Part shown: piece by piece, positions 1 to 9,473 of the stretch
Numbering within the stretch: position 1 is the stretch's first letter
Layout: each line of letters starts with the position of its first letter
Assembly (NCBI GenBank): GCA_009733775.1
Contig: WOGZ01000504.1
Location: 1-18,554, forward strand
Reading direction: 5' to 3'
Length of the DNA: 18,554 bases
Source: Alectoria sarmentosa
Taxonomy: Eukaryota; Ascomycota; Lecanoromycetes; Lecanorales; Parmeliaceae
Program-made: the position numbers and the translations under genes
Notes under the pieces: generated by a model
The model's input: the letters and a program-made list of their open reading frames with translations, nothing else
What the model was told of the DNA's origin: nothing
Database searches by the model: none

Positions 1-1729
1 AAAATTTAAAACGTTATTTACGTATTTATTATAATTATATATAAAACGATTAAATCAAATAAATATTTATAATCGAATTTGCGAATAATAATAATATTTC
101 AACTTTTATTAATGTGTCGTCTTTTTATATAAATAAAGATTTTTATTTTCATATAAGCTTTAATTTTAATATTATTAATTACGTTATTATTCGAAAACGT
201 TTTAATGTTATAAAAGTAAAGAATATTATTAATTATATATAAAATATTTTTATTTATATACGCGATAATTTGAATAAAATACAATTTACGATGATCGAAT
301 AGATTAATTATTATAAAAAAAATATAACGTTTAAGAAAAACGATCTCATTTTTTTAAACAATAAAAATATTATTATTAATAAATTATTTAAGAAATTGAA
401 CGATAAAATATTCGGTTTATTTAAAATTATCTTCATTATCGATTCTTTTTACAAATTGAAATTATTTAAAATTATAAAAATTTATAACGTCTTTTATCTT
501 AAACTCTTAAATTTCGTTATTATTAATTTATTATTTAATCAAAAAAACTCTTTTTTTAAAATTATCATCGTCAAAAATAAAAAGAAATGAATAATTGAAG
601 ATATATTAAATTTAAAGAAATTATGAATACGTTTTAAATATAAGATTAAGTGAGAGGACGTCGATAAAGATTTTAATTAATATAATATTAACGAAGATGA
701 ATTCGACAATGCAAAAAACATAATAAAAGACTTTTATAAAAAATATTTAAATAAATCAAAATAAAAAGATTAAACATTATTCGATTAAATTAATGATTGA
801 TTTATAAAAAAATCTCATTATTCACTCTTTTTCTTTTTTTTTTTTTTTTTATAATCGTCGTTATTATAACGAGCGACGACGATTGTATATAATTTTCGAT
901 TATTGTGCGTGCGTCTTCACGTCATTTTTTCAACGATAAAATCGATCGATGTTGATAACGATAACGTGTTAATTTAAGATTTAAACGAACACGCGACTCT
1001 CGTTATTCACATTATAAACATTTTTCAAAATTCTTTAACGTCGTTTTAAAATCTCGTTATCATTATTATTAATTTTATTCGATATTATATATATAATAAC
1101 TTATAAAAAAAAATTATTTAGGACATTATCAAAATATATATAAATTTCAAATAAAATTTAACGTTTACGATTCGATTCGATTCGAAAGATTTTATTTAAT
1201 CATATTATTTAAATTTTACGATTTTTTCTTCGTTCGAAATATGAAATATTAAATAATATTGAACATTCAAATGTTTTAACGACGATTATAACGTTAATTT
1301 TTCATCAAATCACATTATTTTTGAACGTTTAAAACGATAAAACATTATAATATCGACGATGTTATAAACGAATTTTTTACGATATGTTATTATCGCTATT
1401 ATCGTCAATTTTCTTTAATTAAAAATGATTATTAATTAAATGTTTCGAAGATATAAAATAAATTATAAACACATTTTTTCGATCTTTATAGCGTTAAAAC
1501 ATCGCTTTTTAAAAAAAAGAAATAATGTTATAAGCGTATTTTATATTTTTAATAAAGCTGATTTTTTTTTAATATCACATTTTTTTAACATTATTCGATT
1601 GAGCTTAACGTGGCTTAATAAAGGCATTTGTTTTTATATAAATGTTTTCTTTTTATGTACATACTTTCTTCTTACTTAATTGTCTTATTCAATACACTTA
1701 TATAATATAACTTTATATTAATTTTAATA
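1..1729 (+). mobile_element. RIP-degraded Ty3/gypsy chromovirus LTR retrotransposon, 3' part (copy 1)
   Basis: This is the 3' portion of a retrotransposon entering from beyond the left edge. The first 764 nt keep a gypsy-type integrase-chromodomain frame. The remaining 965 nt are non-coding and should contain the 3' UTR and 3' LTR. The whole stretch reappears inverted at 17307-18554, and most clear differences between the copies are C/T or G/A transitions. The distance from the polyprotein stop to the element end is nearly identical in both (965 and 967 nt). The end is set where the copies diverge: this copy ends in TTAATA at 1729 where the other ends in CTAACA, the usual 3' end of a TG..CA-type LTR. 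I could not place the 5' boundary of the LTR or a target-site duplication. Confidence 0.85.
3..764 (+). pseudogene. Ty3/gypsy Pol remnant: integrase core end, integrase C-terminal domain and chromodomain
   Basis: Read in the frame whose codons start at 3, the sequence follows a fungal gypsy integrase without a frameshift. The order is the LxxYLRxYxNY / EFAxNN region at 9-95, the STxxxSPF-like region near 99-126, the basic TFKxxDLxxLxxKN block at 327-368, the LNDKxxGxFKI block at 396-430, the YxLxLxxxxxIxxVFxxxLL block at 456-518, and a chromodomain at about 570-764 ending in NAKNIIKDFYKKYLNKSK. In-frame stops lie at 42, 51, 60, 240, 300, 588, 624, 651 and 678. Nearly all fall where family members carry Trp or Gln, as expected when TGG, CAG or CAA are hit by RIP. 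The catalytic Asp/Glu residues lie beyond the left edge. The copy is dead. The domain identity is from recalled family patterns, not a search. Confidence 0.85.
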
Positions 1730-3185
1730 AATCTCATTTCTTTTCAATTTTTTTAAATAGAAATAATTTAATATTATATTAAATATTTTAAAATCGTTAA
1801 ATTTAATTAATTTTTTAATTTTAATAATATTTTCTTTTGTTTATTAAATTCAAACGTGAAAGTTTATATGTTTATATATAACGAATAAACTTAATTTAAT
1901 TTTTTTCAATTTTTTTTTATTAATTTCGAGACGCGTTCGATATAATAATTATTATATTAACGAAGTACGAAGTACGCACGCATAAAAAAGCTTATACGCG
2001 AATTTAAATTCGTATTTACTTCAACTCGAATATTAATTTATAAATTGTAAAGTTTTAAAATTAAAATTAAAATTATATTAAAGATTATACGTAAAGTTAA
2101 TAATAATGTTTATATATAACTTAAAAAAAATTAATTATAAAACTTTAAATATAAATAAATAAAAAATTACGACTTATTACGTACGCTATTATAAAGTTAA
2201 GTCGTAAAATTAATCTTAATCGATAATAATAAATTAAATGAAATTTATAATTATAATAATGTTAATAATTTCGTAAATTTTAATTTCGTATATACGTAAG
2301 TTTTAATATTTATTCACATTTTAAATATAATTTAATTTAATATATATATATTTTTCGCGTATATATTATATTTTTCGCGCACGTATAATAATTTTTCTCG
2401 AATTAATCTTATAAATTGCTTTTTTAAACCGATTTTTAAAAAAAAATTAGTACGATTTTTTAATTTAAAAAATAAATGTAAATTGTATAATATTAAAATC
2501 TTAAATACGAAAATGCGCGTGTATTAAATTATATTTATATATAAAAATTAAATTCGCATTAAAATGTTTTTTAATCATTTTTTTCGTTTATTTATTATTT
2601 ATTTAAATTTAAATACGAATATTTTATAATAAATATTTAAATCGTAATAAATACGTACGAGAAATTTAAATTAAATTTGAAATTTTTATATATATAAAAA
2701 AAGTAAATTTTTATGTATTATTTAAAGTTAAATTGTAAAAAAGATTATAAATTCGAAATCGAATTTCGAGATTATCTTTTATAATAATATAATTATAAAA
2801 ATTTTAATAAATAAAATATTTTTTAAAAATTATAAAATATATATTCAAAAAATATCGTAAATTTAATCTCGCGCATATTTTTTAATAAATTAAATTATAA
2901 TTAAATATATTATAATAGTATTTTATTTATTATTAATATTTTTAATTAATTTATTTATTATTTTATATATACGTAAAATATTATTTATATAAAAAATGCA
3001 AATTTGAAAAAATAATGATAATAATAATTTACGCTTTATATATTATCTTTTTATAAAATTTTATAAAAATAATAAAATTTAAATTTATCTAATAAATTAT
3101 TTTCGTAAAATACGTAATAACATTAACGCGTGTTAATAATACGTTATTTTAAATACATTATTTAATTCTTTTTTTCTTTTCAAAA
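1730..3185. repeat. AT-rich, RIP-degraded intergenic DNA of unknown origin
   Basis: This stretch has the same composition as the retroelement next to it: long A/T runs, C kept almost only in CpG, and no readable protein. It holds small local repeats, for example GAAGTAC twice near 1961-1975 and TATATTTTTCGCG twice near 2346-2379, and many short palindromes. It probably consists of older transposon copies, but I could not align it to the element at 1-1729 or name a family. Composition changes abruptly near 3186, where a purine-rich stretch starts the gene island. Confidence 0.6.
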
Positions 3186-3433
3186 CTGGGGAGGGAAAAA
3201 GAAAAAGAGAAAAAAAACGGCTTTTGGTAGCTATCGTCTTCCGAGGTTCCGTATACGGGAAAGATTTTTCCAGCAAAAGAATCAGCGGAACTTGGCCGTC
3301 TCTTGAGCCAAAGTGCCATCATCCTTCTAGCACTATTCGTACCCTCAAATTCTTCTTATTCTCCCCACAGGCTACGATTACGAGTAAAGCCTTCAACATA
3401 GCCTCTCCCTGATGGGCTTTTGGCAAGTCCAAA
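3186..3433. other. 5' flank of the TRAPPC12-like gene, next to the isochore border
   Basis: This is normal-composition sequence between the AT-rich block and the first gene. It starts with a purine run (3188-3218) and presumably carries the promoter and 5' UTR of the gene at 3434. A 16-nt stretch at 3233-3248 resembles the inverted-repeat arms at 16831-16846 and 17042-17057 with only transition differences. No core promoter element could be assigned. Confidence 0.4.
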
Positions 3434-4840
3434 ATGGCAAGTCCGCAGCGTCTACAAGTCAGCTCTGGCTCTAAAAGGCATTCAAGGAATTTGTCCTACA
3501 GTCGAGGTAACTTGACGCTAATCGATCCGCAAGCCTATCTTACTCATTGATACGCAGCTCCCCTCGCAAGACGTTTGACCAAGGGACCCCTCGACTCAGA
3601 CGAGTATGTTTGCCTTGTCAATTCCTGAAGCGTGACATTGACATCTCAGTCCTTTAGCTGTCGAAGCCCCTCAAACACCCAGAAATCTCACAATTGAAGC
3701 CGCGAATGTCCCTATACCTACCACACCTTTCAGTTCGGAGCGCCCATTCGCTCAACCCGCGCCTAACAAAGATTTCAATTACCTTCTCCGGCCAGACATC
3801 TACCACTCTTTATCCCAGCTAGTATGCAGTCTTCCTAGATTCTACAAAATCTGGAGAACTCACAAAATGCATAGGATCTGCCCTCTCAATTCCAGCCTCG
3901 CGATGGCCATACACCTCTCTTCGCCCCAATCCCAACCCTTCTCGCAAATCACAGTTTCCGTTCTGCCGCCACGGCTGCAACTTTACGCCTCTGCACTCCA
4001 CCTGCGCCCCCTCCCGAGGAGCTCTTTCCACTTCTCTACATCCGTCTCGCCTGCTTGACTCTCATAAATCACCTCCCTTTCGCTGCGGAAGAATCCAAGG
4101 CGCTGCAAGACATCAACAGCCCATTCTACCGCGACGAAATTGCAGGAAAGAATCTATTGCCGTGGGAGCTGAGGGTTCTCGCCGTGCGGTTACAAGGAGT
4201 GGGATACGGAGATGGTAGGAGAGGCGTTGGAGGTTATTATGACTTGGCAAGGGAGGCAAGGACGGAGGTGAAGGAAGCTGCGGACCCAGAAGAAAAGCAA
4301 ACGTGGAAGGAGAGGTTGAAGGACCTGGGATTGTGCGTGGCCAATGCACTGATTGAGATGGGTGATGTTGGAGCTGCCATAAGACACTTGGAAAGCTTAC
4401 GACCTAGAAATGGAAAGGACGAAGTGCTAGAAGGGCGCCTGGCTCTTTTCTACATCAACGCCGGGAACGTGGATGCCGCACGGCAGTGTCTTTCCAATTG
4501 TAACACCCCGAACTTGAAACGGTTGAGCCCGTTGCTCAATATGGCAGATGGCTGCTATGCAGATGCGGCGGAAGAATGGAAGGCTTTACCGAGCAGCGAC
4601 CTCACCACACATAACCTAGCCGTTTGTCTGTTTTACACTGGCAAGGTGCATGAGACCTTGGAGCTGCTGGATCAATTAATTGAGAAGGGGAGGAGCTTCC
4701 ACGCGCTGACTTTCAATCTGGCGACCGTGTATGAACTTTGTAGCAACAAAGGCAGTCAAAGGAAAGAGGAACTGGTAGAAAGTGCTTCTAACAGTACTGA
4801 GGAGAAAGGAGGCGGGGAAAGCGATGTGGCTGACTTTTGA
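3434..4840 (+). CDS. TRAPPC12-like tetratricopeptide protein (TRAPP complex, vesicle traffic)
   Basis: Four exons: 3434-3506, 3558-3603, 3650-3821 and 3875-4840, giving 418 aa. Introns of 51, 46 and 53 nt begin GTAACT, GTATGT and GTATGC and end in CAG, CAG and TAG. The joins keep one frame and remove the stops that interrupt the upstream part. The protein starts with a basic, Ser-rich leader, then LTKGPLDSDD (about 33-42) and FNYLLRPDIYH (about 82-92). From about 165 onward it is alpha-helical and TPR-like, including LPWELRVLAVRLQ, GYYDLAREAR, VANALIEMGDV, LAVCLFYTGK and FNLATVYELC. This pattern matches the filamentous-fungal homologue of TRAPP subunit 12, which in animals works in ER-to-Golgi tethering and is absent from budding yeast. 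The family assignment is from recall; the function is inferred. The ATG at 3434 is chosen because upstream ATGs run into stops. It is convergent with the next gene. Confidence 0.75.
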
Positions 4841-5174
4841 TTTCGAGGATCGAGGTGGGTATCGCATTTGATATCGAGATGTTTATCGAATACCCACTGC
4901 TACGAGCAAAAGCAAGGGAGCCAATCTAGCCAGACAAAGCTACCAGCATGGAAATATTCCGGTCTGCATTCATGCAACCTCTATAGCCTTGGATGAAGAC
5001 ACTTCTGCCACTCCCACCCCAACAGCTCGCCAGATCGGCTGCGATATCACAAAAGTCTTTGATAAACGCTGAACAAATCCTCTGATTGCAAGCGCAGCTG
5101 GAGATGGAGTCCATTGGTGGAGAGCTGGAGAGCTCTGAGTGGGAAGAATGCCGCAGCTTGCCTGTCGGACAAGT
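4841..5174. other. Convergent 3' flanks, no gene seen
   Basis: This stretch lies between the stop codons of two convergent genes and presumably holds both 3' UTRs and polyadenylation sites. Short overlapping open frames exist on both strands but have no intron support, no recognisable motif and mixed composition. I see no RNA gene or repeat in it. Confidence 0.5.
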
Positions 5175-6625
5175 TCAAACCACTCCATGGCTCCTGGTTT
5201 TCTTACTCCCTGCACCTCCCTCAGTCTTCTCCAAAGCCTCTCCTTCCCTCTTCTTCCCTTTGCTTCCAACTCCGCTCGTACCAAACTTCATACGTGCCCA
5301 TCCATCGAACGGACTGGCTTTCTTTCCACGCCGCTCATATCGAACGGCTTCGACCGGCTCAGGCGGATCTGAAGGCGAGACAAGTGCTGCCTTCTTGGTA
5401 GCTGCCCTAGTCGCGTGGCCAGTGGTTGGCGGAGTTGTAGGTGAGAAACCCGAGGCCTTGATTGGAGTAACGACCTGTTTCTCGTCCTCCGGGTCGGTCA
5501 TCTCATGGTCTTGAAGATCTTCGATGTCAGTGGGAGCTTCTTCATCGTCAATGCTAGATGCGGTTCGTTCGTGGATCTGTTGCTTTGTTGGAAAGAGGAG
5601 GCGCGGTTTGATTGAGGAACGGGTCAATGGACGCATAGTAGAGAATTCGCGCTCGATGTCTCCAAAGTCATTGGTGTCATCGGGCGCTAAGCCATCATGG
5701 GGAAATTTTCGATAAATTTTCTTGCCGCGACTGTACACACGAATCAGTATCGCCGGTGTTGAGATGACGGGATGGAGGGTGCTTACAAGACGTAGACCAT
5801 GCCTTCTTCGCGGTTGAATGCCTCCTCGATCTCCTTACTCGCATCTATACTGTGCTCTGCTTTCCGCTTCTTGCTGCCCTTCATTTTGCAATGCTCTGAA
5901 GAAGCGACAGTCTGAAAATGTTGGTCATAGAAAGGATTGTCCTCACTTAGATCCAGCTCCGGAACTTTGTCTTTGGAGTCTGTATAGATTTCGATCTGAT
6001 TTTCCGAGGCCGCGTTGTCATCATCTTCCATTGAGCTATACATAGAGAATCCGACATGCCTCTTATTTCTTCTCTTGCGTGGGGTTGGCATTGCATCTTC
6101 CACTGTTTCTGGTCGAGAAGGAAAGAGTACCCTAGCCGCAGCTTGGACGGCTGCTGGCTGCACGGGCATCTTTCGGGGCGTCTTCGCCGGCGTAGGAAGC
6201 ATAGTTGCAGCAATATTTAAGGACGGTTGTGGTAAAATGGGATCCTTGTCAGGGTTGTGGAATAATTCGGGCGATGGAGCTCCTGAAGATGAACCGGCAC
6301 CATCCATGGCGCTAGCGTCCTTGCTGTGATTCGAGGATATGTCTTTTGAAGATTTCTTGCGAGGAGATGTATGTGTCGAAGACGGAGGAGAATAAGTGTG
6401 AGCGGCAGAACGTCGCGTACTTGGCTTCTTCGGATCTAGCGAAGTTGAAATGTGTTGAAGATCAACTGAGTTTAGTGGTGGGGTCTCAACGATGCGTTGG
6501 ATGCGTGATGAGGAGTTGCGCGTGCCTTTGCGAGTGGGGTTTTGGCGATACTCGTCGTATTTTGCACCATGAAGCGGCGTCGGAGGTGTTTGTAAAGCTA
6601 ATGTTGACGGAGGCGTTGTTGCCAT
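5175..6625 (-). CDS. Conserved Pezizomycotina protein of unknown function, basic and Ser/Thr-Pro rich, probably nuclear
   Basis: Two exons on the minus strand, 6625-5787 and 5730-5175, are joined across a 56-nt intron (GTAAGC..CAG). The product is 464 aa. Splicing restores GMVYVFRGKKIYRKFP across the junction (about 274-289), a stretch I associate with a family of uncharacterised ascomycete proteins. Other landmarks are MLPTPAKTPRK and RVLFPSRP in the middle of exon 1, MPTPRKRRNKRHVGFS, and IEIYTDSKDKVPELDLSEDNPFY before the junction. Ser-Pro and Thr-Pro pairs and Lys/Arg clusters are frequent and most of the chain looks disordered, which fits a nuclear protein phosphorylated by proline-directed kinases such as CDKs (inference). 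No enzymatic domain is visible. The gene is divergent from DUO1, with 491 nt between start codons, so the two may share a promoter region. Confidence 0.75.
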
Positions 6626-7116
6626 ACTGCAGTATCCAAGGACAGCCCGAGGCGCTCAGCACAGCTACTCAATGATGCCAATTAATTCCTTAGCTATTGT
6701 CGACTTCGGAGTGTAACATATGGATATCAGCTAGGGGGTGCTGGAACGATAAGTGCTCGTCCGGCGAAGTGAAGCCGTTGGAGCACAGGATTCGGCGGAG
6801 CTAGCTGTTCAGTGCAGTAACCAATAGTCTGATGCGTGCAAAGGCATTATGCTATAATATCTGGGGTGTTTGGAAGTAGAGGGCAAATAAGTAGGCGTTC
6901 TGAAATCGAAGATGGAATGTCGTCAAAATGATGTGGCAGGGCGGAAATTTAGCGGAATGGCTGAAAAGTCCAAGCGCGTAGAGTACCCTCCAAAATCAAC
7001 AACACGTCTTCCACAACCCCGCCCTGCTCGATACTGAACGAATCATTGCAGGTCTCCTGGTCAGTCGTGTAAATACTACTGATCGCATTTATTGCGCTTC
7101 TGTTCTTTACAAGACA
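6626..7116. promoter_or_regulatory. Divergent promoter region between the unknown-function gene and DUO1
   Basis: These 491 nt separate two start codons pointing away from each other and must hold both promoters. A CCAAT pentamer is visible near 6820. Pyrimidine-rich sequence before the DUO1 start (about 6985-7025) is typical of filamentous-fungal promoters. No TATA box or bound factor can be assigned with confidence, and no open reading frame here looks real. Confidence 0.5.
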
Positions 7117-7866
7117 ATGGCTCGAACTAGTGTCACTCTCCCAGATCTTAACTCCCTCTCTCTCTCCGACAGTGACGCCGACGACACAGAAGACCTCTTC
7201 GCATCACCCTCCGTGCCCTCCAAAAAAAGGAGATTTGAACGACGCCCCGAGACTTCGAATTCGCAGCCTCCTGCGCATCCGCCAGATACGGAAGAAGACC
7301 ACCTTGCCGCCCATGAAGCATCTCTTCGCTGCGAGTTGTCGTCCGTCCGCACCATGAACCAGGTCGTCTCAGGCGTTGTCGACTCATTGGAAAAAGCCAG
7401 GAGTAATATAGAAACAGTCTCTGCTACAGTCTCAAATGCATCTACTCTCCTTACAACGTGGACGCGCATACTGAGCCAGACCGAATACAATCAACGGCTA
7501 ATCTTGAGCCCACGATGGCAGGGGGCAAGTCAGGATATCGCGGATGGGGAGAACGAGGTGTTACTGGGGCAGCAGGAGAAGGAAAGGAAAGAGGTAGAAG
7601 AGGCAAGGAGAGAGGAAGCGAGAGTGAGGGAAAGGGAGGAAGAGGAAAGTCGGAGGACGACAGAGGGGCCGACTACCAAGGGTCCACGAGGAAGAGGAAG
7701 AGGAGTAGGCCGAGGGGGAGTCAGAGCGGGGCCCAATGGATACGTCGGCGTGGGCGGTCAAGGAGGATTGAAAGGAACAGCCAGAGCAGGCAGCACAACA
7801 CCTGGCAGAGCGGGGAGTGGAAGAGGCATAGGCAGTGGGAGAGGAAGAGCGAGGGGCCCATCTTGA
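7117..7866 (+). CDS. DUO1: DASH/Dam1 complex subunit Duo1
   Basis: Single exon, 249 aa. The DASH complex is a microtubule-binding ring at fungal kinetochores that couples chromosomes to spindle microtubules. The family core is clear at about 68-140: an ELSSVRTMNQVVSGVVDSLE helix, then NIETVSATVSNASTLLTTWT and RILSQTEYNQRLILSPRWQG. The N-terminus is acidic and Ser-rich (TLPDLNSLSLSDSD). After the core comes a highly charged Glu/Arg helix (about 154-180), then a Gly/Arg-rich tail (about 189-247) with many RG and GRG repeats. Duo1 proteins of filamentous fungi are often extended in this way, so the tail is probably genuine. The start ATG has a good context (ACAATGG) and no better upstream ATG exists. 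There is no intron signal. The name rests on the core motif as I remember it. Confidence 0.92.
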   Translation: MARTSVTLPDLNSLSLSDSDADDTEDLFASPSVPSKKRRFERRPETSNSQPPAHPPDTEEDHLAAHEASLRCELSSVRTMNQVVSGVVDSLEKARSNIETVSATVSNASTLLTTWTRILSQTEYNQRLILSPRWQGASQDIADGENEVLLGQQEKERKEVEEARREEARVREREEEESRRTTEGPTTKGPRGRGRGVGRGGVRAGPNGYVGVGGQGGLKGTARAGSTTPGRAGSGRGIGSGRGRARGPS

Positions 7867-8555
7867 GAGGCTTGATTCGGTTCACGATGCCTCAAAAAGT
7901 GGCAATCTCACTTTTTGGGGGGCATCCTAGATATTGGATCACCATAGTTTAACCGTGACCAGTGTGTCCCAGATTGACACGCGACCAAGAATTGGCAACG
8001 ACCTTGGGCCTGGAGTCGGAAGCAGTATCTGCAAAGATCCCTCGGTGTATTGACATCTCACCAGAAGAGATGGTGGAGGCTTCCGCCCAGAAGTGACAGT
8101 AGGTAATAATCAGTCAATTGATGTACCAGTCAGATAGCGTCTGCCTGAAGCGTAGGAGGTGTGTGGGATGTTCGCACTTCTCATTCGGGCCGGAGCACCC
8201 TAGGTGAAAGGTGGCTGCGACCGTACGCTGATTGGTCGTACATGTAGTCTGACACTGACCGCTGATTCCGCCACTGATTCCGCCAGGAACATGTATGTAG
8301 GACTAGGAGGACTAGTATATCTTTTCAGTGACGCGACTGACAATATGGTAACATGATCCGAGTAGTCGACGCTGAGATGGGGAAAGTCATTCCTTTTCTG
8401 GGCTCCTTCGAGAAATACAAAACGAGCTCTATATCGTCCATCCCAATCAAAGTCACAATCTTTTTCCCACCATACATAGCATTCGTGAGGTCCATCGATT
8501 CATTCATCTGATCAGTGGTGCAGGGTAAGGATCCGTACTCCTGTCAAAATCTACA
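7867..8555. other. Intergenic region between DUO1 and the F-box-like gene
   Basis: This region contains the hairpin at 7886-7926 and a perfect 12-nt tandem duplication (CTGATTCCGCCA at 8262-8273 and 8274-8285). A 60-aa open frame on the minus strand (8325-8507) has no recognisable motif and is not called. The last 200 nt should include the promoter of the gene at 8556. Confidence 0.45.
7886..7926. repeat. Near-perfect 41-nt hairpin just after the DUO1 stop codon
   Basis: GATGCC (7886-7891) pairs with GGCATC (7921-7926). AAAAAGTG (7894-7901) pairs with CACTTTTT (7909-7916). A small internal mismatch (TC against GGGG) lies between them, and the loop is 7 nt. It begins 20 nt past the DUO1 stop, so it would lie in the 3' UTR. 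It could be an mRNA 3'-end structure or the relic of a tiny palindromic element. Function is unknown. Confidence 0.6.
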
Positions 8556-9473
8556 ATGGCTACAGCGCCCTTCCTCAAAGTGCCGGGAGAGATCCGCCTC
8601 AATATATACAAGCTTTTGCTCTCGGATCACATGGACATGACTCTATGCATACGTACGGAAGAGCTATCGATATTCGAGCGACGTAAGCGGAATATGCGAC
8701 GACGAAGCAAGTTTAGGTACAGAGCCGATCGAATGCGCTCTCGCAGTGCCGAATCGACGTACTGCCTTGACAGAAGCTCTGGAGACATACATTCCTCGAT
8801 CCTCGGCGTAAGCCAACAGATCCACGCAGAAGCCTCCCACGTCTTGTACTCGGAGCACACCTTCGATTTCGGCACCGATATCGAAAGCATCTTACCCTTC
8901 CTACAAGACCTCACGCCTGCCGCTCTCTCCTCCATAAAGCGCATGAACATCGTTAAGCGCTCTCTACCATACACCAAAGACTTCGACCGATACGAATGGC
9001 GCAACGCCTGCGCGTTCATCTCGCAGAACCTGCACTTAATACAGCTCAATCTCTATGTTGAAGGAGGGACACCGTCGCTTGCGAATAAACCCGCGTTATA
9101 TTGGAAACAAAAAAATGTAAGCTATCTTTTTGATCCATCATTCCCCTTTTTATGGGCCGGAGACCTTTTCGGCCTCCTGAGACATGTCTTCTGACTTTGA
9201 AATCGTCCGTTAAAGAGAATAACTGACTCGGAAATCATTCAGACCCACAGCAAGGCGGATTTTGCCTTGATAGCAAGATTGGACGAAATGGACGAGGACA
9301 TGGAATGGATGAAGCACGTCATCGCGATTAAGAATTTAGAGGTCCTGAATGTTAAGGCTTTGTTGCAGCATTGCCCAATTCCAGGCTCAAAAGCAATGGC
9401 TTTTTTTGTAAATTTCTCTGCGAGCATTGAGAAAGGGTTTGCCGAGTATCTGAGGTCGCTTATGGTTGCGTAG
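8556..9473 (+). CDS. F-box-like (2EXR/DUF7730-type) fungal protein
   Basis: Two exons, 8556-9116 and 9243-9473, give 263 aa. The 126-nt intron opens with GTAAGC and ends in TTCAG, phase 0. If it is not removed, translation stops at 9192-9194 after 212 aa. The N-terminus FLKVPGEIRLNIYKLLLSD (about 6-24) is the short F-box-like leucine motif common in this expanded fungal family. A second family hallmark, SILGVSQQIHAEASHVLYSE (about 81-100), follows a very basic stretch (RRKRNMRRRSKFRYR). Proteins of this kind are abundant in Dothideomycetes and Leotiomycetes and mostly uncharacterised. Some may act as substrate adaptors of ubiquitin ligases, but nothing here demonstrates that. The exon 2 frame, rich in hydrophobic and charged residues (EWMKHVIAIKNLEVLNVKAL), supports the splice. 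Confidence 0.75.

Noticed and set aside
99..284. 61-codon open frame on the minus strand in the AT-rich left flank
   Set aside because: It lies antisense to the readable integrase remnant and consists of low-complexity Ile/Asn/Tyr/Lys; a by-product of AT-richness.
1440..1679. 79-codon ATG-started open frame on the + strand in the left flank
   Set aside because: It lies in the non-coding/LTR part of the retroelement; the same place in copy 2 has different residues and no function is suggested.
1384..1729. TGTT at 1385 as the 5' end of a roughly 345-nt LTR (TGTT..AACA type)
   Set aside because: The sequence immediately upstream is not purine-rich as a polypurine tract should be in either copy, so the LTR start remains undetermined.
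5086..5514. 142-codon open frame on the + strand
   Set aside because: It is antisense to exon 2 of the conserved minus-strand gene, whose splice joins and motifs are convincing.
7458..7952. 164-codon, Arg/Gly/Glu-rich open frame on the + strand
   Set aside because: It is a shifted frame within DUO1 created by the GC-rich, repetitive Gly/Arg tail; the Duo1 frame has the family core.
8325..8507. 60-codon open frame on the minus strand
   Set aside because: No recognised motif, short, and located in the likely promoter of the F-box-like gene; cannot be supported from sequence alone.
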